From: Anaspis maculata
Lineage: Eukaryota > Arthropoda > Insecta > Coleoptera > Scraptiidae
Direction of reading: 5' to 3'
Length of the DNA stretch: 64,000 nt
Assembly: GCA_949128115.1 (NCBI GenBank)
Contig: OX421966.1
Coordinates: 38,333,042 to 38,397,041, forward strand
In this document: positions 59,907-64,000 of the stretch, piece after piece
Layout of the letters: every line of letters starts with the position of its first letter
How positions within the stretch are numbered: position 1 is the stretch's first letter
Program-made: the position numbers and the translations under genes
The notes under the pieces: generated by a model
Seen by the model: the letters and a program-made list of their open reading frames with translations, nothing else
Database searches by the model: none
What the model was told of the DNA's origin: nothing

Positions 59907-60866
59907 TACAGGGTCTTTTTTTAGTAATATGTCACGATTTGAATGGCTTCTGGCAGGCAAATCTAGCAACTTGTCAACAGGGGCATGGCAGCATCTTGTA
60001 ATTTATAGTTTCAAGTTTTTTTTGACACTACAACCATAGTTGTCAGCCAGCAACTTTGTCTGCACGGTGCGACAGAACAAAAAGTTGTGCTTGGCCATAG
60101 AAGAAAACAGTGTTGAAATGCCGCTTTGTTTTTTCCTTTGTTTGCATTTTCGAAGACCAGGTATTTACATACATAATCAAGGACATTCGTTATCTCAAGA
60201 AAAGTATTGAGAATGTCTGCACTGAAGTTACGTCTCGAGCGAGAGGTAAACCACCTTGGAAATCCGGTATACATGTCCATGGAAATCATTGGAAATCATC
60301 TGGAAATCATTTGAAATCATTTGGAAATCATAAGGAAATCATTCGAAAATCATTTGGAAATCATTGGAAATCATTGGAAATCTTTGGAAATCTTTGAAAA
60401 TCAATGGAAATCATTTGAAAAATCATTGGAAATCGGTGTACAAAAATTTTGTCAGTGGTTTACCCTCCGGTCTCGTGCTTCTGTGACACCCGCCGAGCAC
60501 TGCAATTCTGATTGAAGACTTCTCTGAAAAATGATGGCCACCGCCTTGAAGTTGCAAAAAGACAACTTTTACCTTGTTGAAAGTCAAATTATGGGTTTTA
60601 ATTTGTTATAAGTTTCAAGTGAATTGATACAAAAATGGAAGAGAACTTTGAATTTCAAAACAAAGAAACAAAAAATTTGCACTTTCAGGCTTTGTGGCAC
60701 CATGTATGCGAAGTTGATGACTGCCAACCATGGTTGTAGTATCAAACAAAACTTGAAACTGTAAGTTACAAGATGCTATGCCATGCCCCTGTTGACAAGT
60801 TGCTAACTTTGATTGCCAAAAGCCATTCAAATCGTGGCATTTCTAAAAAAAAAAAAAAGATCTGGT
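59907..60866. repeat. Foldback of about 955 bp with a minisatellite core
   Basis: The left end CAGGGTCTTTTTTTAG (59909) pairs with CTAAAAAA...AAAGATCTG (about 60864). The arms share CACGATTTGAATGGCTT, ACTTGTCAACAGGGGCATGG and GTTTGTTTCTTT-like blocks with their complements. TA precedes the left end; the right flank is GTA. The centre holds a 10-bp minisatellite. Confidence 0.82.
60283..60436 (+). repeat. GGAAATCATT minisatellite
   Basis: About fourteen imperfect copies of TGGAAATCAT with 9-12-bp spacing, located between the two arms of the 59907-60866 foldback. It yields a spurious Ile-Ile-Gly-Asn-His frame. Confidence 0.9.
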
Positions 60867-61204
60867 ATGTAGGTGGTCTACTTCTACCGTCGAATGAGGT
60901 GAAGTGGATCAAAAATTCTTGTTTTTTTTGCAAATTTCAAATTGAAAACAAAGTCCAAAAAAAAAATATGTTACCAATATTACTCGGTATTCTCTTTCAG
61001 TACAGGCCAGTTAGATTAAAAATTGCCTGAACCTGGAAATTTCAAATAACAAGCTGAAATTTATGGGATATGTTCAGGGAGCTACTATTTAGAAACAAAC
61101 CCTGAAAAGTCCCAAAAAATCCCACTTGGGCAAACGCCGCCATCTTGATTTTCAACATGACCTCAGTTTTTCATCAGTTTTTACAGTCTTATTTTTATTT
61201 TCCG
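60867..61204. other. Unassigned sequence
   Basis: Nothing recognised. Confidence 0.4.
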
Positions 61205-61345
61205 TTACAACCAAGTATAAATAGGGTAAAGAAGTTTCCTCTAGTTGATGCGCCGGCGCCTCGCAGCGGGACAATCCGCATAGTGATGCGTATATACTCC
61301 TCTCCATCTCCAGCACATTGGAGAATTTCGTCATCTTCATCTACC
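61205..61345 (+). repeat. Relative of the 28928-29311 repeat, first part
   Basis: Aligned words include TTTCCTCTAGTTGATG, CGCCTCGCA, ATCCGCATAG, CCAGCACATTGG and GAATTTCGTCATC. A roughly 10-bp insertion near 61284 shifts the frame relative to the copy at 29 kb. Confidence 0.55.
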
Positions 61346-62814
61346 TTCGTGTGTACCCTCAGTGCAGAAACCATACTCATTATCGAAGAATGTAAACTGC
61401 TTCTGCGACACTTACACTGACGTGTTTTCGAGCGTGTTTTGCATTCTGTCTTGCAGTTGCATGAAATCATTAGATGCAATTTTTATGGCCCCGGTTCTTG
61501 ATTCGATGTTTTGGGCTTGTATTTCCCATTAGAGTTGTTATTGGTTTTAGAGATTTTCTTTGCTCATGATGGCTAATACGATGAATGACGAAAGAATACG
61601 AAAGAATGAATTACATCAAGCATTCTTGTGCGCCACATTTTGCCAAGTCAGTCCACCAAAATTATCATAATCAATCAAAAGGTTCGTTCCTGGCAGCTGG
61701 AGCTGGCCAAACTAAATTTGTACCATTTCTGAGCAAAAATTGCAAAAATTAAAAGGGGTTTGCTGCCATCGAATGCTTGGAAAGAGTATATTACCACCTC
61801 GATTACCACAAGATGTGCGATTTCACATGGGAATAATTTGAGGAGATTTGGTGTTGGCAATGTTAACTGCAACGCTGCGCAAATTTGGTAAGATGAATAC
61901 AATCGACGCAGAACGAACGATAAAGACTTGAAACTTTCTAAATCATACATCATAAATCAAACATTCTGATCGAGGTCCAAATATGGTTGAAAATCAATTT
62001 TTCCACGCTAGAACGTCTTTTATGCTACAGGTGGACACATCTCACCAATTTTTCTTAGCATCACAGTTAACACCAAATTGCATCAAATCATTTCCATGCC
62101 AATTCGCATCTCCCGTGGCAATAGATTTTTCTCAAAACGCAATCGATAACGACGAAACCTGATATATTTTTGCAATTTTTACACTGGCATGGTCAAAGAT
62201 CTCCACTGATGATGATTAATTTTTGTGACTGACTTGACAAAATGTGAAGCCTTAAAATGCCTAACGTAATAATTCTTTCTTTCGAAAACCACCTCAGCTA
62301 TCATGAGCAAAGAAAGTCTGTAGAGCCAAGAACAACTCGAATGACAATGTTTACAAGGCAGCAGTTCTCAGTCTTGAGATTACTGTTTTTATGGAAAAAT
62401 GATTGTACCTCACCAACCTTATAATTATTACCAGTTACTTCCTTAATTATTTTGTGAATAGTGAACGGAAGATGGTTCTCGGGAGGAGGAAAAAAGGTGA
62501 ATGTGTTTTTTCTGGAGGTATGTAGGCCTAGGCACTGGCTACCGATCATTTTCAATTTGTTACATCACTGAATGAAGTCCTATGATGTTTTACTCCTATA
62601 CATTGAAGATTCACTGATCTACTTACTTGAAAATTAAATTTTTATGGAAAAGACCAGTTTTTTCAGGATATTTCAGAAACGCTTCAGTAAATCTGCGATG
62701 GTTTGATGAAGCTTCGATTCATGGGCATATGAACAAAAGGCTATGTATGCCCGTTTACGCGACTTCACCTCTTCCGGTTCATGAGTTACATTTTTTCTTC
62801 TTCCTTTTTCACCC
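61346..62814. other. Unassigned sequence between two repeat parts
   Basis: No gene recognised. It ends with TTTTTCACCCTG at about 62806-62817, a foldback-family end word with no found partner. Confidence 0.35.
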
Positions 62815-62929
62815 TGTATACAGAGCTGCATGTCTGTCGCTGATGACTACACTTCTGAATTGGAAGATTATGGTCTATACAACAACTATTTCAACCATAA
62901 AATGCAGGGGGCTTTCGTCTAACATCCGG

Positions 62930-62990
62930 ACTATTTTAACAAGATCTCCAATTTTTATATTTCATTTTTTTGTGTTGACATTGTTATTTT
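62930..62990 (+). repeat. Relative of the 28928-29311 repeat, second part
   Basis: TAACAAGATCTCCAATTTTT and the following TATATTT-TCATTTTTTTGT match the distal part of the 29-kb copy. In the frame, LTRSPIFIF is shared. Confidence 0.5.
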
Positions 62991-64000
62991 GAGTTGAATT
63001 AATGTTTTATAGATTCTGAGTTACGGTTATTCACCCTAAAAAATCTCTGGAGAAGTAGAAAATCATAAAAAACGGGTCACTGTGATGTTTTGTTGATGAA
63101 TACATCCTTTTCGTATTAAGGCCATCTTAGCGCAAGCGTCAGCAGGGTGGTGGTACAAATTCTGACAGACGACAGTTAACGGCGAAACAACAGAAATTTT
63201 AGCTGTGTTTTGACATATATTTTTATTGTTATGTAATTTCAGAACGCGATTTGCTTAGAAAAGCAGCTTCCTTATTAATCCTGCACTGCAGAAGGACCTT
63301 ATATAGTCCTAGCGGTACACCAAATTATTCTGCACTTCTAACGATTTCGATTATTTTCGGCACAGATGATCATTGGACCTATTCAAGCGTTTTGACCCGC
63401 AGCACCACCAAATTTGCATCTCAGGAATGGAGGGGTGGGGGTATCTTCAGAATTTGAAGCTCCAGGTCTAGTATGGTCATAGGTATGGTCCAATGAAGAC
63501 CCACAAAGGCAAGTGAGTAGTTATTTTCGAATGATGTTCATCCGCTGATGTCGATTCTGACGTGAAAAATGAGTTGCGCAATCATTTGACGAAGATAATT
63601 GGTAATAATAAGAGATAAAGATGAAATCAAGTGGTCATCTATTGAGCTCTGTGGGAACTTGTTTTTTGTGATAAATACATGAAACTTGGTGTGACTCTTC
63701 ATTATTACTTACTTCCCAAATATGGAGGGAGCACCACGCGTTCCGACGGATGACGTCGCGACGGAATATCAAAGAACAGTGGTCGCCATTTCCAGAACAG
63801 TCGATAGGACTATTATAATTTCTTTGATTTCTTCCATCAAGCCATATGCTTTCAAGATTCAATAACATATTTCTGTCGATTTGAGGAAACGGTGGGCTAC
63901 CAGTGGTAAACCAGGTGCCTGTAAGGGGAACTGTGAGGTTTCTTCACCCCCAAATTTCCGCGGTCAACATCTTCAGATAAAACCGAGAATAAAACTAACT
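62991..64000. other. Unassigned sequence
   Basis: No gene recognised. The part near 63660-63700 weakly resembles about 48365-48400. Confidence 0.35.

Overview
This is eukaryotic, AT-rich, gene-poor and almost wholly repetitive DNA. The reverse transcriptase (RT) relics, the Tc1/mariner transposase relic, the short TIR elements and the scattered TAGGTACCTA-type words all look arthropod. An insect, perhaps a hemipteran such as a whitefly, is my best guess, but nothing in the window fixes the species. I found no intact host protein-coding gene, no rRNA and no tRNA gene that I would call functional. Nearly all open frames are short and fall inside repeats.

Layout. 0-10 kb: a 2.1-kb palindrome, a non-LTR RT fragment, a tandem triplet resembling retroelement primer-binding sites, a broken Tc1/mariner transposase, a 0.5-kb hAT-like element and a 0.75-kb palindrome. 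10-17 kb: divergent repeats, a nested palindrome, a SINE-like relic and a piece of LTR-retroelement RNase H. 17.6-24.2 kb: two almost identical 2.9-kb direct repeats around a 690-bp spacer, resembling a giant-LTR non-autonomous element. 24.7-30.1 kb: a broken RT, a 1.4-kb TIR element rich in TTTAAAC palindromes, a 0.84-kb palindrome and a 0.67-kb TIR element. 30-37 kb: mostly anonymous, with three small palindromes. 37.6-42.4 kb: a 4.8-kb nested palindrome carrying a SINE and a LINE in one arm only. 42.7-46.1 kb: an AGCGC-repeat foldback with a 9-bp target-site duplication (TSD), then a 271-bp tandem array split by a hAT element. 47-48 kb: a hAT element with a perfect 8-bp TSD. 51-53 kb: a broken RT, a (GTT)n tract and a 1-kb palindrome. 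53.7-58.2 kb: a hAT element swollen by two palindromes. 58-64 kb: a small palindrome, a 0.95-kb palindrome and fragments of a repeat also seen at 29 kb.

The unifying theme is foldback DNA. At least ten inverted-repeat units occur here. Many begin TA-CAGGGTG and end CACCCTG-TA, and several are nested so that each arm carries the same chain of modules in mirror order. If transcribed they would form long hairpins, so they are plausible sources of endogenous siRNA; that is inference. Insertions present in one arm and absent from the other give a relative order of events. All arm boundaries were read by eye and may be off by a few bases.
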